From Qipengyuania gaetbuli (GTDB taxonomy: Bacteria; Pseudomonadota; Alphaproteobacteria; Sphingomonadales; Sphingomonadaceae): a DNA stretch of 64,000 bases. Positions within the stretch are counted from its first letter, which is position 1. Each line of letters opens with the position of its first letter. A program made the position numbers and the translations under genes. Shown here piece after piece: positions 1 through 9,256 of the stretch. The DNA is taken from the NCBI RefSeq assembly GCF_020524765.1, contig NZ_JAIVLR010000002.1:124001-188000 (forward strand), given 5' to 3'. The notes beneath the pieces were generated by a model, which made no database searches, was not told where the DNA came from, and saw only the letters and a program-made list of their open reading frames with translations.

Positions 1-2824
1 CGGGCAGGCTGGCGGCGAATTCCTGTACGGCCGACCGCTGGGTTTCCCCGTCGCCGACCACGACCCAGATCATTTCTTCCGGATCGAACCATTCCTGCGC
101 CGTTTTGCGGAAATCTTCCACGGACATGGCGAGCAGCCGCTCCTGACGTTCTTCGACCAAGCGGTTCGAGAGGTCGTATTTGGCCATCTCGGCAATGAGC
201 CCGAGCTTGGCGCCCAGGCTTTCCTGCGATCGTGCCGTGTCCTTGATGATCTGGTTGCGCGTGAGGTCGGCTTCCGCTTCGCCGAAGTTCTGGCCGTAGG
301 CGGAAACCATGTCGCGAATGATTTCGAGCGACGGGCCGGTCGCGTTTGCGCGCACGCTGGTCTGCACGCCCCATGGCTGAGTGACGCGGCCGCCGCTCAC
401 GGCAGAATAGGCGCCGTAAGTGTAACCCTTCTCGATGCGCAGCATCTGCGCCAGGTCGCCGCCGATGGAGCCGCCGAGCTTCTGGTTCGCGAACTCGATC
501 CGTTCGTGCTCTGGACTGTCGGACGCGACCGTCAGACGTCCGGCGCGGATGACGCTCTGCTTGGAGCCCGGCACGTCGATGAAATAGACGTTGCCTGCCA
601 CGCCCGTATCCGCAGCAAGCGCCAGTTCGATTGGTGCTGCGTCCCGCGCGAGCGAGCGTGCCAGCGGCGCGAACGCCGCGGTCGCTGCAGCTTCGCTCAC
701 ATCGCCTGCGACGTGTATGCGGACGCCGTTCGAGCCGAGTGCGGCGTGGCGATCGCGCAGAGCCTGGAGGTCGATCCCCTCGACCGTCTCGATGGTTCCG
801 ATCGCGCGGCGCCCTTCCGGATGGTCGCCGTATGCCAGGGCGTCGAAAGCAAGTGCGGCGATCGCGGCCGGATTGGCCTGCGCGTTACGGATGGCAGACA
901 ACTGCTTGTCGCGCGCTCGCGACAAGGCATCAGGGGTAAAGCGCGGTGTCGCGATGATTTCCGACAACACCTCGACCACCTCGGGCAGGTTGCGGGCGAG
1001 CGTCGTGCCGCTGATGGAAACTCCGTCGGAGTTCGCACCTACCGAATAGCCTGCACCGAGGCGCCCCAGGGCCTGCTCGATTTCCGCAGCACTGCGCGTG
1101 GCGGAGCCTTCTTGCATCAGCGAGGTGAGCAGGGCGGTCGTCCCGAGGCCTGCGTCCGTGTCGAGCCGGGTCCCTCCTTCGAACGTGATGATGAAGGACG
1201 CCACGGGGGTTTCGTCGAAGGTCGTGCCGATAAGCGAGACGTTCTCCGCAAGATCGGCTTTCCAGATCGGAACTGTCTTCGACAGTGGCAATTCGCCGAA
1301 AGCCGGCTCGGACCTGTCGTACTTGGTGGGCGTCTTTACGAACTCTGCCGCTTCACCCTGGCTCACTTCCTCGTCGGCGCTGCCTTCGCCAACCTCTTCG
1401 ATCCAGACCTTGGCGACTTCGCTCTTGTCGACGGCGAGCGCGGCTTCGCCCTTGGGCACGAAGCTGGTGATGACGCGCGGCTGTCGGGCGACGTGCGTCG
1501 CAAATGCACGCTCGACATCGGATGTGTCGAGGGACCGGACATCGGCCAGGGTCTTCAGGATATATGCCGGATCTCCGGCAAATTCGTTGCCGATAGCCAG
1601 CGCCTCGGCCTTGCCGCGCACGGTCGAGAGCTGGTTGTAGAGGCCGGTCTCGGATTCGGCCTGGATTCGAAGCAGCTCGCCTTCGGGAATCCCTTGGGCT
1701 GCGACTTCGGCAAGCCCGGCGTCGACCGCTGCCAGGACGGCATCGAGGTCAGTGCCGGCATTGGCGCGAACCAGGATGGCCAGTTCCCCGGCCAGTTCCT
1801 CGGCCCGGTGGAACGAGAATACGTTGGCAGCCAGTCCGCCTTCGACAACCTCGCGGTAAAGCGGGGACGCTTTCGAGCCGAGATAGTTGGCGAGGACGTT
1901 CAATGCCATTTCGTCGCCGTCGAATTGCGCCGGGGTGGGGTAGACGAGACGCAGTTCGGGAAGCTTGGCGAAATTGTCCTCGAACATCAGGCGTGCATCG
2001 GCATCGAGCTCTACCGGACGGGGAGTGGCATCGGGAACCTCTGGCCCGCGGGCAATCTCGCCGAACCAGCGTTCGACCTTGGCCTTGGTCTCGGCAATGT
2101 CGATGTCGCCCACGATCGCGAGCGTCGTATTGTTCGGGCCGTAGTAAGCATCGTAGAACTCGCGCACGTCGGCCAGCGTTGCTGCCTGCAGGTCCGGCAA
2201 GGAGCCAATGACTGTCCAGTTGTAGGGGTGGTCTGCCGGATAGAGCGCGCCGGCGACCACTTCCCCGACATAGCCGTAAGGCGCGTTGTCGACCCGCTGG
2301 CGCTTCTCGTTCTTTACGACCTGCTTTTCGCGCTCGAGCGCGTCCTCCGTGACAGTATTGATCATGAAGCCGAGGCGGTCGGAATCGATCCACAGCAGCT
2401 TGTCGAACGCGTCGATCGGGACGGTCTCGTAGTACACGGTGCGGTCGCGGGTGGTGTAGCCGTTGCGATCGCCGCCCCAGGCAGGGATATCGCGGCGATT
2501 TGCGCCCTGCGGCACGTTTTCGGAATCGTTGAACGCCATGTGTTCGAAGAAATGCGCAAAGCCCGTGCGACCAGGCTTTTCGCGAGCGGAGCCTACATGG
2601 GCCACGGTCATCAGCGAGACGATCGGATCGGAATCGTCCACCGCGAGGATGACCTCCAGCCCGTTGCCCAGAACGAACTTCTCATAGTCCAGTCGCACTT
2701 CGGCGGCGGCATTTGCAGGAGCCGCTTGTTGCGATGTGTCGGGCGCTCCTGCGCTCTCCTGTGCATTGGCCTGGCTGGCCGCCAGAGCGATGGCGGAAAC
2801 GGCGAGAACGAGTCTGTTGCGCAT
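1..2824 (-). CDS. M16 family zinc metallopeptidase (partial, 3' end beyond the window)
   Basis: This is a periplasmic insulinase/pitrilysin-type peptidase with the usual duplicated two-half architecture. The protein starts with a signal peptide (MRNRLVLAVSAIALAAS, cleavage near AQA) and carries the inverted zinc motif HFFEH (H91, E94, H95), followed about 75 residues later by an ALEREKQVVKNE stretch that should supply the third zinc ligand. About 941 codons are visible, which covers both M16 halves, so only a short C-terminal piece is missing at the window edge. The ATG start is preceded by AGAAGG at good spacing. It probably degrades peptides in the periplasm; the substrate is unknown. It is transcribed leftward and is not obviously coupled to its neighbours. 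Confidence 0.93.
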   Translation of the reverse strand, partial: MRNRLVLAVSAIALAASQANAQESAGAPDTSQQAAPANAAAEVRLDYEKFVLGNGLEVILAVDDSDPIVSLMTVAHVGSAREKPGRTGFAHFFEHMAFNDSENVPQGANRRDIPAWGGDRNGYTTRDRTVYYETVPIDAFDKLLWIDSDRLGFMINTVTEDALEREKQVVKNEKRQRVDNAPYGYVGEVVAGALYPADHPYNWTVIGSLPDLQAATLADVREFYDAYYGPNNTTLAIVGDIDIAETKAKVERWFGEIARGPEVPDATPRPVELDADARLMFEDNFAKLPELRLVYPTPAQFDGDEMALNVLANYLGSKASPLYREVVEGGLAANVFSFHRAEELAGELAILVRANAGTDLDAVLAAVDAGLAEVAAQGIPEGELLRIQAESETGLYNQLSTVRGKAEALAIGNEFAGDPAYILKTLADVRSLDTSDVERAFATHVARQPRVITSFVPKGEAALAVDKSEVAKVWIEEVGEGSADEEVSQGEAAEFVKTPTKYDRSEPAFGELPLSKTVPIWKADLAENVSLIGTTFDETPVASFIITFEGGTRLDTDAGLGTTALLTSLMQEGSATRSAAEIEQALGRLGAGYSVGANSDGVSISGTTLARNLPEVVEVLSEIIATPRFTPDALSRARDKQLSAIRNAQANPAAIAALAFDALAYGDHPEGRRAIGTIETVEGIDLQALRDRHAALGSNGVRIHVAGDVSEAAATAAFAPLARSLARDAAPIELALAADTGVAGNVYFIDVPGSKQSVIRAGRLTVASDSPEHERIEFANQKLGGSIGGDLAQMLRIEKGYTYGAYSAVSGGRVTQPWGVQTSVRANATGPSLEIIRDMVSAYGQNFGEAEADLTRNQIIKDTARSQESLGAKLGLIAEMAKYDLSNRLVEERQERLLAMSVEDFRKTAQEWFDPEEMIWVVVGDGETQRSAVQEFAASLP

Positions 2825-3060
2825 GAAAATCCCTTCTGTTGTCAGAAGGCTAACCGAATGAATCGCGCTTTGCGAGGCGCTGGATTGGTTTTTCCAATCC
2901 CCGGCCTGAAAGAAATTCGCGCGGCGCGAAGAACAGGCCGAGCAAAGCATCACATGAGCGGCAAAGGCTTGCCTCGCTTTATTCGTCGCACAGCCCAAAG
3001 GGGGCTCACCGGGCATTGGTCCGATGGCCCCATTGGCTGGTTTAGACGCTTTCCGGAACC

Positions 3061-3078
3061 GAAGGCCTGAAAGCCTTC
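3061..3078 (-). terminator. Weak hairpin after the acyl-CoA dehydrogenase operon
   Basis: A GAAGGC/GCCTTC stem of 6 bp with a 6-base loop lies just beyond the stop codon of the downstream acyl-CoA dehydrogenase gene. There is no run of T on the minus strand, so an intrinsic terminator is only a possibility. The rest of 2825-3085 shows nothing I can name. Confidence 0.3.
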
Positions 3079-3085
3079 AGCGGAT

Positions 3086-4216
3086 TCAGGCCAGCGAGAC
3101 GTGCCGCTTAAGGTGATGGTCGACGTTGCCGAATTCCGATTCGAAGATCGTCAGGCGCTTGAAGTAATGGCCGATCGCATATTCGTCGGTCACACCGTTG
3201 CCGCCGTGGATCTGGATCGATTCCTGTCCGACGAGACGGGCTGCCTGGCCGACGCCGACCTTGGCGGCGGACACCGCGCGCTTGCGCTCCCTTTCGCCTG
3301 CTTCCAGCTTCAGCGTCGCGAGATAGGTCAGCGAAACCGACTGCTCGTAAGCGGTGTACATGTCGACCATGCGGTGCTGGAGAACCTGGAACTTGCCGAT
3401 CGGAACGCCGAACTGCTTGCGCTGGCGGGAATATTCGACGGTCATGGCGTGGGCGACCTTCATGGCGCCGCAAGCCTCGGCGCATTGCGCGGCGATCGCC
3501 TCGTCGGTGACTAGCTCGATCAGGGGAAGGGCAGCGCCTTCTTCGCCGATCAGGGCATCACCGGGCACCGAGACGTTTTCGAAGTAGACTTCCGATGCGC
3601 GGCGGCCGTCGACTGTCTCGTAGTCCCTCGTCACGATGCCGTCGGCCGATTTATCGACGATGAAAACGCTCACGCCTTCGCGGTCGCGGCGGTCACCGCC
3701 GGTGCGGGCAGTCACGACGAGGTGGCTCGCCCAAGGTGCGCCGATGACGACGGCCTTGTGACCGTTGAGGACATAGCCGTCCCCGTCCTTTTTCGCGGTG
3801 GTTTCAAGGTCGGCATAATCATATCGCCCGCGCGGTTCGGCATAGGCGAAGGCGAAAACGCGGCTGCCGTCGATGATGGCCGACAGGTGCTCCTCGCGCT
3901 GCGCCTCGCTTCCGGCATGCTTCAGGAAGCCGCCGGCGCAAACCACTGTGGGAACGAAGGGCTCGACCACGAGGCCCTTGCCGAACTCTTCCATCACGAT
4001 CATCGCATCGACCGCGCCGCCGCCGAAACCGCCGACGTCCTCGCTGAAGGGCATGCCGAGGATGCCGAGTTCGGCAAGCTGGGCCCAGACTTCAGGCCGC
4101 CAGCCCGCATCGCTCGCAATGGCCGCGCGGCGGCTTTCCCAGTCGTATTGTTCGCGGACCATGCGCGAAAGTCCGTCGCGCACCATGTCCTGTTCTTCGG
4201 TGAAGTTGAAATCCAC
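3086..4216 (-). CDS. Acyl-CoA dehydrogenase, short subunit of a pair
   Basis: An FAD-dependent acyl-CoA dehydrogenase of 376 aa, cytoplasmic, catalysing alpha,beta-desaturation of an acyl-CoA. The fold runs from an N-terminal helical domain (MDFNFTEEQDMVRDGL) through a beta domain with the FAYAEP stretch to a C-terminal helical domain with IQIHGGNG, the usual FAD-contacting motif. Near the C-terminus the canonical catalytic-loop sequence is replaced by FESEFGNVDHHLK. That pattern fits the small member of two-gene dehydrogenases such as the pimeloyl-CoA dehydrogenase or ChsE-type heteromers. It lies 28 bp after the large-subunit gene, so the two are probably co-transcribed and may form a heterotetramer. 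The heteromer idea is inferred from pairing; the substrate is not known. Confidence 0.88.
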   Translation of the reverse strand: MDFNFTEEQDMVRDGLSRMVREQYDWESRRAAIASDAGWRPEVWAQLAELGILGMPFSEDVGGFGGGAVDAMIVMEEFGKGLVVEPFVPTVVCAGGFLKHAGSEAQREEHLSAIIDGSRVFAFAYAEPRGRYDYADLETTAKKDGDGYVLNGHKAVVIGAPWASHLVVTARTGGDRRDREGVSVFIVDKSADGIVTRDYETVDGRRASEVYFENVSVPGDALIGEEGAALPLIELVTDEAIAAQCAEACGAMKVAHAMTVEYSRQRKQFGVPIGKFQVLQHRMVDMYTAYEQSVSLTYLATLKLEAGERERKRAVSAAKVGVGQAARLVGQESIQIHGGNGVTDEYAIGHYFKRLTIFESEFGNVDHHLKRHVSLA

Positions 4217-4244
4217 GGGTCTCTCTCCGCTGGTGCCCCGCGCC

Positions 4245-5444
4245 TTACAGGCCGAGGATCATTTTCGTGATGATGTTGCGCTGGATCTCGTTCGATCCGC
4301 CATAAATGGAGGTCTTGCGCATGTTGAAATAGGTCGCGGCAGAGTGGTGCGCATACTCCGGCCCGATCGGATATTCGTTCGATCCGGTGTCGTTGGCGAT
4401 GCTGCCGTAATAGGGCGTGCCGTAGCTGCCGACCGCCTCGAGCGTGAGTTCGGTCAAACGCTGCTGGATTTCGGTACCCTTGATCTTGAGGATCGAGCTT
4501 TCGGGCCCCGGTCCCTTGCCAGCCTGTTCCCCGGCCAGCGTGCGCAGTTCGGTGATCTCGAGCGCGGCGAGATCGATTTCCAGCTGGCTGACCTTGCGCG
4601 CGAAATCGAAGTCCTCGATCAGCGGCTGGCCGTCGAGCGTTTCCTTCGCCGCGATTTCGCGCAGTTTTTCGACGCCGCGCTTCGAACGGGCGACACCGGC
4701 AATCCCGCTGCGTTCGTGGGCGAGCAGGAACTTGGCGTAGGTCCAGCCCTTGTTCTCCTGGCCGACGAGGTTCTCGACAGGCACGCGCACGTCGGTCAGC
4801 CAGGTCTCGTTGACCTCGTAGCCCCCGTCGAGAAGCTTGATCGGCTTCACTTCGACGCCGGGCGTCTTCATGTCGACGAGGATGAAGCTGATGCCTTCCT
4901 GCGGCTTGTCGGCATCGGGGTCGGTCCGGCACAGGAAGAAGCCCCAGTCCGCATATTGGGCCAGCGTGGTCCAGGTCTTCTGGCCGTTGATGACGTAGTG
5001 GTCACCGTCGCGGACCGCGGTGGTCTTCAGCGAGGCGAGGTCCGAACCGGCGCCCGGTTCGGAATAGCCCTGGCACCACCACACATCGCCGCTGCGGATG
5101 CCGGGCAGGTGCTTCGCCTTCTGCTCTTCATTGCCGAAGGTGTAGATGACCGGGCCGACCATCGCCACGCCGAACGGGAGCGGCATGAACGCGTTCACGC
5201 GGGCATTTTCTTCCGACCAGATATAGCGCTGGGTCGGCGTCCAGCCGGTGCCGCCATATTCCACCGGCCATGCAGGTACGGACCAGCCTTTTTCGCCCAG
5301 GATCTTGTGCCAGGCGACCATGTCTTCGGGCGACATGTCCTCGCGCATTCCGAAATCGGCAAGATGGGCGGGATAGTTCTGCGAGATGAAGGCGCGCACT
5401 TCGTCGCGGAAGGCTTTTTCCTCGGGGGTGAATTCGAGATTCAT
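4245..5444 (-). CDS. Acyl-CoA dehydrogenase, long subunit of a pair
   Basis: A 399-aa acyl-CoA dehydrogenase family protein. The middle domain carries CQGYSEPGAGSDLA, the classic acyl-CoA dehydrogenase signature, and the C-terminus carries SIYGGSNEIQRNI, the second signature, which binds FAD. The length and the MNLEFTPEEKAFRDEVR start resemble the large subunit of pimeloyl-CoA dehydrogenase-like enzymes. It is the first gene of a two-gene operon with the shorter dehydrogenase downstream. Expected role: oxidation of a dicarboxylic, branched or cyclic acyl-CoA in fatty-acid or terpenoid/steroid degradation, but no neighbouring pathway gene fixes the substrate. The 168 bp upstream would hold its promoter. 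Confidence 0.9.
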   Translation of the reverse strand: MNLEFTPEEKAFRDEVRAFISQNYPAHLADFGMREDMSPEDMVAWHKILGEKGWSVPAWPVEYGGTGWTPTQRYIWSEENARVNAFMPLPFGVAMVGPVIYTFGNEEQKAKHLPGIRSGDVWWCQGYSEPGAGSDLASLKTTAVRDGDHYVINGQKTWTTLAQYADWGFFLCRTDPDADKPQEGISFILVDMKTPGVEVKPIKLLDGGYEVNETWLTDVRVPVENLVGQENKGWTYAKFLLAHERSGIAGVARSKRGVEKLREIAAKETLDGQPLIEDFDFARKVSQLEIDLAALEITELRTLAGEQAGKGPGPESSILKIKGTEIQQRLTELTLEAVGSYGTPYYGSIANDTGSNEYPIGPEYAHHSAATYFNMRKTSIYGGSNEIQRNIITKMILGL

Positions 5445-5612
5445 TGGCTCAGGCTCCGATATCCGTTCTGTCCGGCCAGCCCTGGTAGGGCCAGCTCCTG
5501 CCGGCTTTCGAATCTCACGTAATGGAAGGTTCGAGCGAATCGCAACCGTTACGCAACGGAAGGTGCCAGATTCCTTCCCGGTTTCGGTTGTCGGGAACCG
5601 GATTCGTGCGGA

Positions 5613-6953
5613 TCAGGCGCCTGCGGGGGAGGGCAGCGATTTAACGTGAACGTCCTGCTGCGGATAGGGCATCGTGAGGCCGCGCTGCTCGAATGCTTCC
5701 TTCACGCTGCGCGTCAGGTCGCAATGCACGTCCCAGTAATCCTCTGCCGCCACCCACGGCCTGCAGACGAAAGTCACCGCGCTCGCGCCCAGTTCGGTCG
5801 GGCGGATTTCCGGCGCAGGATCGGCAAGGACCTTGGGATGGGCAGCGACCTGCTGCTGCAGGACGTCGAGCACGTCCTGGATGGGGTCGCCATATGATGC
5901 GCCGAATACCAGGTCCACGCGCCGTGTCTCGCTCGCCGTCGCATTCACGATGACGTTGCCCCAGACGTTCTTGTTGGGGACGATGACGATACGGTTGTCC
6001 GGTGTGGCCACAGTGGTGCCCACCATGCTCACGTTCCTGACCGTTCCGCCGACTCCTCCGACCTCGATGTAATCGCCTTCGTCGAAAGGCTGGTTGATCA
6101 TGATCATCAGGCCGCTTGCGAGATTGCCGAGCGTATCCTGGAAGGCGAAGGCGAGGATGAAGGAAGCACCCCCGATCAGCGCGAAGACAGGCGTGATGTC
6201 GACATCGATTGAAGCGAGGACGATCACGATGCCGGCCAGTATGAACAGCCAGAAGAAGGCCCCGACGATGAAGGCCTGCAGGAGTTTCGACAGACTGGTG
6301 AAGCGTCCGATCCAGAGCCGGACGAAACCTTTCGCCACCCGTGCCGCCAGCACGATCGCTCCGAGGGCCAAAAGGGCGACCAACACTCTTTTCAGCAAGG
6401 CTATACCGCCATCCGGCCTGCCGAGCCACTCGACCATCGAACCGAACAGGGCCTTGGCGCTCGCCTGCGAGGTTTCTTCGAACAGGATGCCGTTCCGGTA
6501 AGCCCTCAGGCGGGCGACCTGGTCTGGATCACCGCCCTTCCTTTCGAGGGAATCGACCACCAACGTGAACTTCTCGAGCAGCTTTGCGCGCTGTTCGACG
6601 AGAGTGATGATCCTGGCGATCTTCCCCTCGTCGGCGGGGTCGGCCCCGCCAATGCGGTCAGCCTGGGCGCGTGCGATCTCCTCGGTCTTGGTGCGGACGA
6701 GAACCAGCCAGGCCTCGCTGGCCTGCTGCAGTTCATCCGCAGTCAGCGGTACGAGCAGGTGCGCCAGTTCCGGATTGGATATCTCTGACCGGGTGACCAT
6801 GGAGACGAGGTCCTCCTCGCCTGCATCCGCCGCGGTTTCTTCGACAGCCGGTGTTGCAGTTTCCTCCGCGGCGTCCTGGGCGTTCGCCACATGGGCGAAC
6901 GCAAGCGTCCAGAACGCTGCGAAGCACAGCGCGATTATCTTTGAAACAGCCAA
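5613..6953 (-). CDS. MscS-family small-conductance mechanosensitive channel
   Basis: A 446-aa inner-membrane channel that releases solutes on hypo-osmotic shock. A signal peptide (MAVSKIIALCFAAFWTLAFA) is followed by an acidic periplasmic region of about 170 residues with a coiled-coil look, then three membrane helices. The pore-lining segment is FALIGGASFILAFAFQDTLG, followed by the beta domain (NQPFDEGDYIEVGGVGG, VPNK) and the cytoplasmic vestibule. The start codon is TTG, supported by GAGGAGG five bases upstream. It begins 25 bp after the serine hydrolase stop and may be co-transcribed with it. Confidence 0.9.
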   Translation of the reverse strand: MAVSKIIALCFAAFWTLAFAHVANAQDAAEETATPAVEETAADAGEEDLVSMVTRSEISNPELAHLLVPLTADELQQASEAWLVLVRTKTEEIARAQADRIGGADPADEGKIARIITLVEQRAKLLEKFTLVVDSLERKGGDPDQVARLRAYRNGILFEETSQASAKALFGSMVEWLGRPDGGIALLKRVLVALLALGAIVLAARVAKGFVRLWIGRFTSLSKLLQAFIVGAFFWLFILAGIVIVLASIDVDITPVFALIGGASFILAFAFQDTLGNLASGLMIMINQPFDEGDYIEVGGVGGTVRNVSMVGTTVATPDNRIVIVPNKNVWGNVIVNATASETRRVDLVFGASYGDPIQDVLDVLQQQVAAHPKVLADPAPEIRPTELGASAVTFVCRPWVAAEDYWDVHCDLTRSVKEAFEQRGLTMPYPQQDVHVKSLPSPAGA

Positions 6954-6978
6954 TCCGGCCTCCTCGTCTCGGGCGGCC

Positions 6979-8322
6979 TCAATCCTTTGCCATCAGGTAT
7001 TCGGCCACCGCCTGGTAGGCGGGCAGCGAGGTAGGATCGATCCTGCCGTTCGCTGCTGTCGGGAACGAAGCGAAGCGCACCAGCACCATCTCTGCCGTCG
7101 GGTCGACATAGATGGTCTGGCCATGCACACCGCGAGCGGCATAGGCGCCGTGATCGTTGTGGAAGACCCACCACTGGCTGGTGTAGCTGCCGTTCGGAAT
7201 GGTCGGGAAGCCAGCGAATTTCGACGGATCGCCGCCTTGCCGGATTCGCTGCGCTACCTCTGCAGGGAAGAGCCTGCGGCCGTTGATGACCCCCTCGTCG
7301 AGCATGAGTTGGCCAAGCCGGCCGAGATCCCTCAGGCTCGCGGTGAGACCGCCACCGGCGAAGGGCACACCCTTGCCGTCGACCGTCTGGTAGGCGGCCT
7401 GTTCCGCGCCCATTTTCGACCACAGCCGTTCGGATGCGAGCTGCGTCACTTCCTTTCCGGTCACCCGGGTGATGATCCAGCCGAGCATGTCGGAATTGAT
7501 CGTCTTGTAGTGGAACTCGTCGCCGTGACGCCCATCGGGCTGCACCTGCTGTAGGTATTCCCAGTAGCCGTTCGGGCCCTTGTAGCCTTCGGGCTTGGGC
7601 AGCGGGCTGGCTGCACGGGAATAAACCCAGATATCGGCGTTGGGATCGGCGTAATTCTCCGAATATTTCACCCCGGTAGTCATATCCATGACCTCGCGCA
7701 CGGTCGCCGTGGCGAAAGCGCTACCCTTGATTTCGGGAATGATGTCGATGACGCGCTTGGTTTCATCGAGCGTGCCCTCGGTCACCAGGATCTGGGCGAG
7801 AAGGCCGGTCAGCGACTTGGTCATCGACATGGCGGCGTGCTTGCCGTCCTCGGTCAGGCAGCCCGAGTATTTCTCGTACACGACCCGGCCCTTGTGCATG
7901 ATCAGCATGCCGTCGGTGTAATTGGCGCCGAGCGAATCCTTCCACGTCATCAGCCCGTCCGAATTCATCGGCGTGAAAGTCAGCGCGTCGATTTCTTCCG
8001 CATACTGCGTGAGCTCGTCGGGCGTCAGGTAGGACAGCGGAACCGGCGCGCCGAGTCCGCGGCTGATTTCTTCGGTCGGGAGGAATTCACGCAGGTGGCA
8101 AACGCTCCACCGCAGGCGAGGGAAGCTGAAATAGACCGAATCGGGCTGGGTGATGATCTTGTCGGCAGGCGGCGGCGAACCGATCATCCAGCCGAGCACG
8201 CGCGGATCGGATTCCTCTGCCGAAAGGGGCGGCTGGCCCTGCTGGGCCGATGCCGATGCCGAAAGGCCTGCGGCGACAGCAAGCGAAAGCCCCATCGCGG
8301 GGAGTCTGGAAATGAAACGCAT
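6979..8322 (-). CDS. Exported serine hydrolase, beta-lactamase class C / NylB-like
   Basis: A 447-aa exported hydrolase of the penicillin-binding-protein fold. After a signal peptide (MRFISRLPAMGLSLAVAAG, cleavage near SAQ) comes the catalytic SMTKS motif with nucleophile S166 and general base K169. GVKYSENYADP resembles the active-site Tyr region of 6-aminohexanoate-dimer hydrolase, and RGVHGQ is the third conserved element. I chose the ATG at 8322 because GGGAG lies 8 bases upstream; a TTG 27 bases further upstream overlaps the preceding gene. The substrate cannot be told from sequence; amide or ester hydrolysis is likely. Confidence 0.87.
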   Translation of the reverse strand: MRFISRLPAMGLSLAVAAGLSASASAQQGQPPLSAEESDPRVLGWMIGSPPPADKIITQPDSVYFSFPRLRWSVCHLREFLPTEEISRGLGAPVPLSYLTPDELTQYAEEIDALTFTPMNSDGLMTWKDSLGANYTDGMLIMHKGRVVYEKYSGCLTEDGKHAAMSMTKSLTGLLAQILVTEGTLDETKRVIDIIPEIKGSAFATATVREVMDMTTGVKYSENYADPNADIWVYSRAASPLPKPEGYKGPNGYWEYLQQVQPDGRHGDEFHYKTINSDMLGWIITRVTGKEVTQLASERLWSKMGAEQAAYQTVDGKGVPFAGGGLTASLRDLGRLGQLMLDEGVINGRRLFPAEVAQRIRQGGDPSKFAGFPTIPNGSYTSQWWVFHNDHGAYAARGVHGQTIYVDPTAEMVLVRFASFPTAANGRIDPTSLPAYQAVAEYLMAKD

Positions 8323-8345
8323 GGAATTACTCCCTGTTCGAGGCC

Positions 8346-8795
8346 TCAATCGTCATCCGTGACAGCAGCGATCACGCCGATCACGGCCGCTCCGACGAGC
8401 ACGCCCGTCAGGACATCCGCCCCGTCATTGTCGCTGCGCTTGTAGTACCGGCGAAGATAGTCATCGCGGTTCCAGTACCGTCCGTCGCGCCACCAGCGGC
8501 CGTTTCCGCGGTAGAACCGGTCGTAATAATCCTCGCGGATTTCGCGGCTCACTTCGCGCCGTGCCTCGCGGCGTTCGCGGGCGACTTCGCGATTGGCCTT
8601 GCGGTATTCGCGCTCGACGCATTCGCGGTCCTTGCAGCGCCTGATGCGTTCGTCCGCTTCCCGCCTCTCGCGATTGACCTCGCGGTTGGCTTCGCGGATT
8701 TCCCGGCGCACTTCCCAGCTCTGTGCCTGCACTTCGGACGGGATAGCCGCGAGAACGGTGACCGTGCCGAGCGCCATCAATATTTTGGCGTACAT
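8346..8795 (-). CDS. Small exported Arg/Glu-rich protein
   Basis: A 149-aa protein of unknown function. The signal peptide (MYAKILMALGTVTVLAAIP, cleavage after VQAQ) is followed by about 65 residues built almost only of Arg, Glu and Ala in a regular charged pattern (REIREANREVNRERREADE), which should form one long single alpha-helix. An aromatic patch follows (YYDRFYRGNGRWWRDGRYW), then a C-terminal hydrophobic helix (GVLVGAAVIGVIAAV) ending in acidic residues. Two Cys in the helix (RRCKDRECVE) could form a disulfide. It follows the next small exported gene by only 3 bp, so the two are probably co-transcribed. A periplasmic or cell-envelope role is inferred; I know no family name. Confidence 0.75.
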   Translation of the reverse strand: MYAKILMALGTVTVLAAIPSEVQAQSWEVRREIREANREVNRERREADERIRRCKDRECVEREYRKANREVARERREARREVSREIREDYYDRFYRGNGRWWRDGRYWNRDDYLRRYYKRSDNDGADVLTGVLVGAAVIGVIAAVTDDD

Positions 8796-8798
8796 GGC

Positions 8799-9182
8799 TC
8801 AGCCCTCCTGTGCCGCGCCGCGGAATTTCGCCGCGCGCCGTTCGTACTGCTTGAGGACTTCGGCGCAGTTCTCGGTCTCGACGGCAACACTGGTGCCGTA
8901 ACCGAAGGCGGAGGAGAACAGGAAGGCGCGGTCGACACCGAGCAGCCGGGCGATGGAGGCGTTCATGTCCAGCACGTCCCGCTCGAAAGCGACCTGCTGG
9001 CTTTCGGCGACGCACCCGCGCGAGAGACCAGCGATGTAGCCGAAATTCTTGAGGCCGTTATCGACCTGCTCTTCCTGGCTGAGCGTTTCGCCGGCATCGT
9101 CCTGCGCTACTGCAGGCGACAGGCCCATGGCGGCCACGGCAAGGGCGCCAGCGCCGAGAGATTTTCCAAGAAGCTTTTTCAT
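8799..9182 (-). CDS. Small exported protein of unknown function
   Basis: A 127-aa protein with a clear signal peptide (MKKLLGKSLGAGALAVAAMG, cleavage at AVAQ) and a mostly helical mature part containing two Cys (RGCVAES, ENCAEVL) that could form a disulfide. The start is either the ATG at 9182 or the GTG immediately before it; GAGGAG lies about 8 bases upstream of the ATG. It appears to head a short operon with the Arg/Glu-rich exported protein. I do not recognise a family. Confidence 0.72.
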   Translation of the reverse strand: MKKLLGKSLGAGALAVAAMGLSPAVAQDDAGETLSQEEQVDNGLKNFGYIAGLSRGCVAESQQVAFERDVLDMNASIARLLGVDRAFLFSSAFGYGTSVAVETENCAEVLKQYERRAAKFRGAAQEG

Positions 9183-9256
9183 CACTGTCTCTCCTCAATT
9201 CGAAAGTCGCTGTCCGGGTAAGGCGCGACTTCATTGGGCCCGACGGCCCGATCCGG

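Noticed and set aside
506..3070. An 854-codon open frame on the plus strand
   Set aside because: It is antisense to the M16 peptidase, whose minus-strand frame has a signal peptide and a perfect HxxEH motif. The plus frame has no recognisable domain and is a codon-bias shadow.
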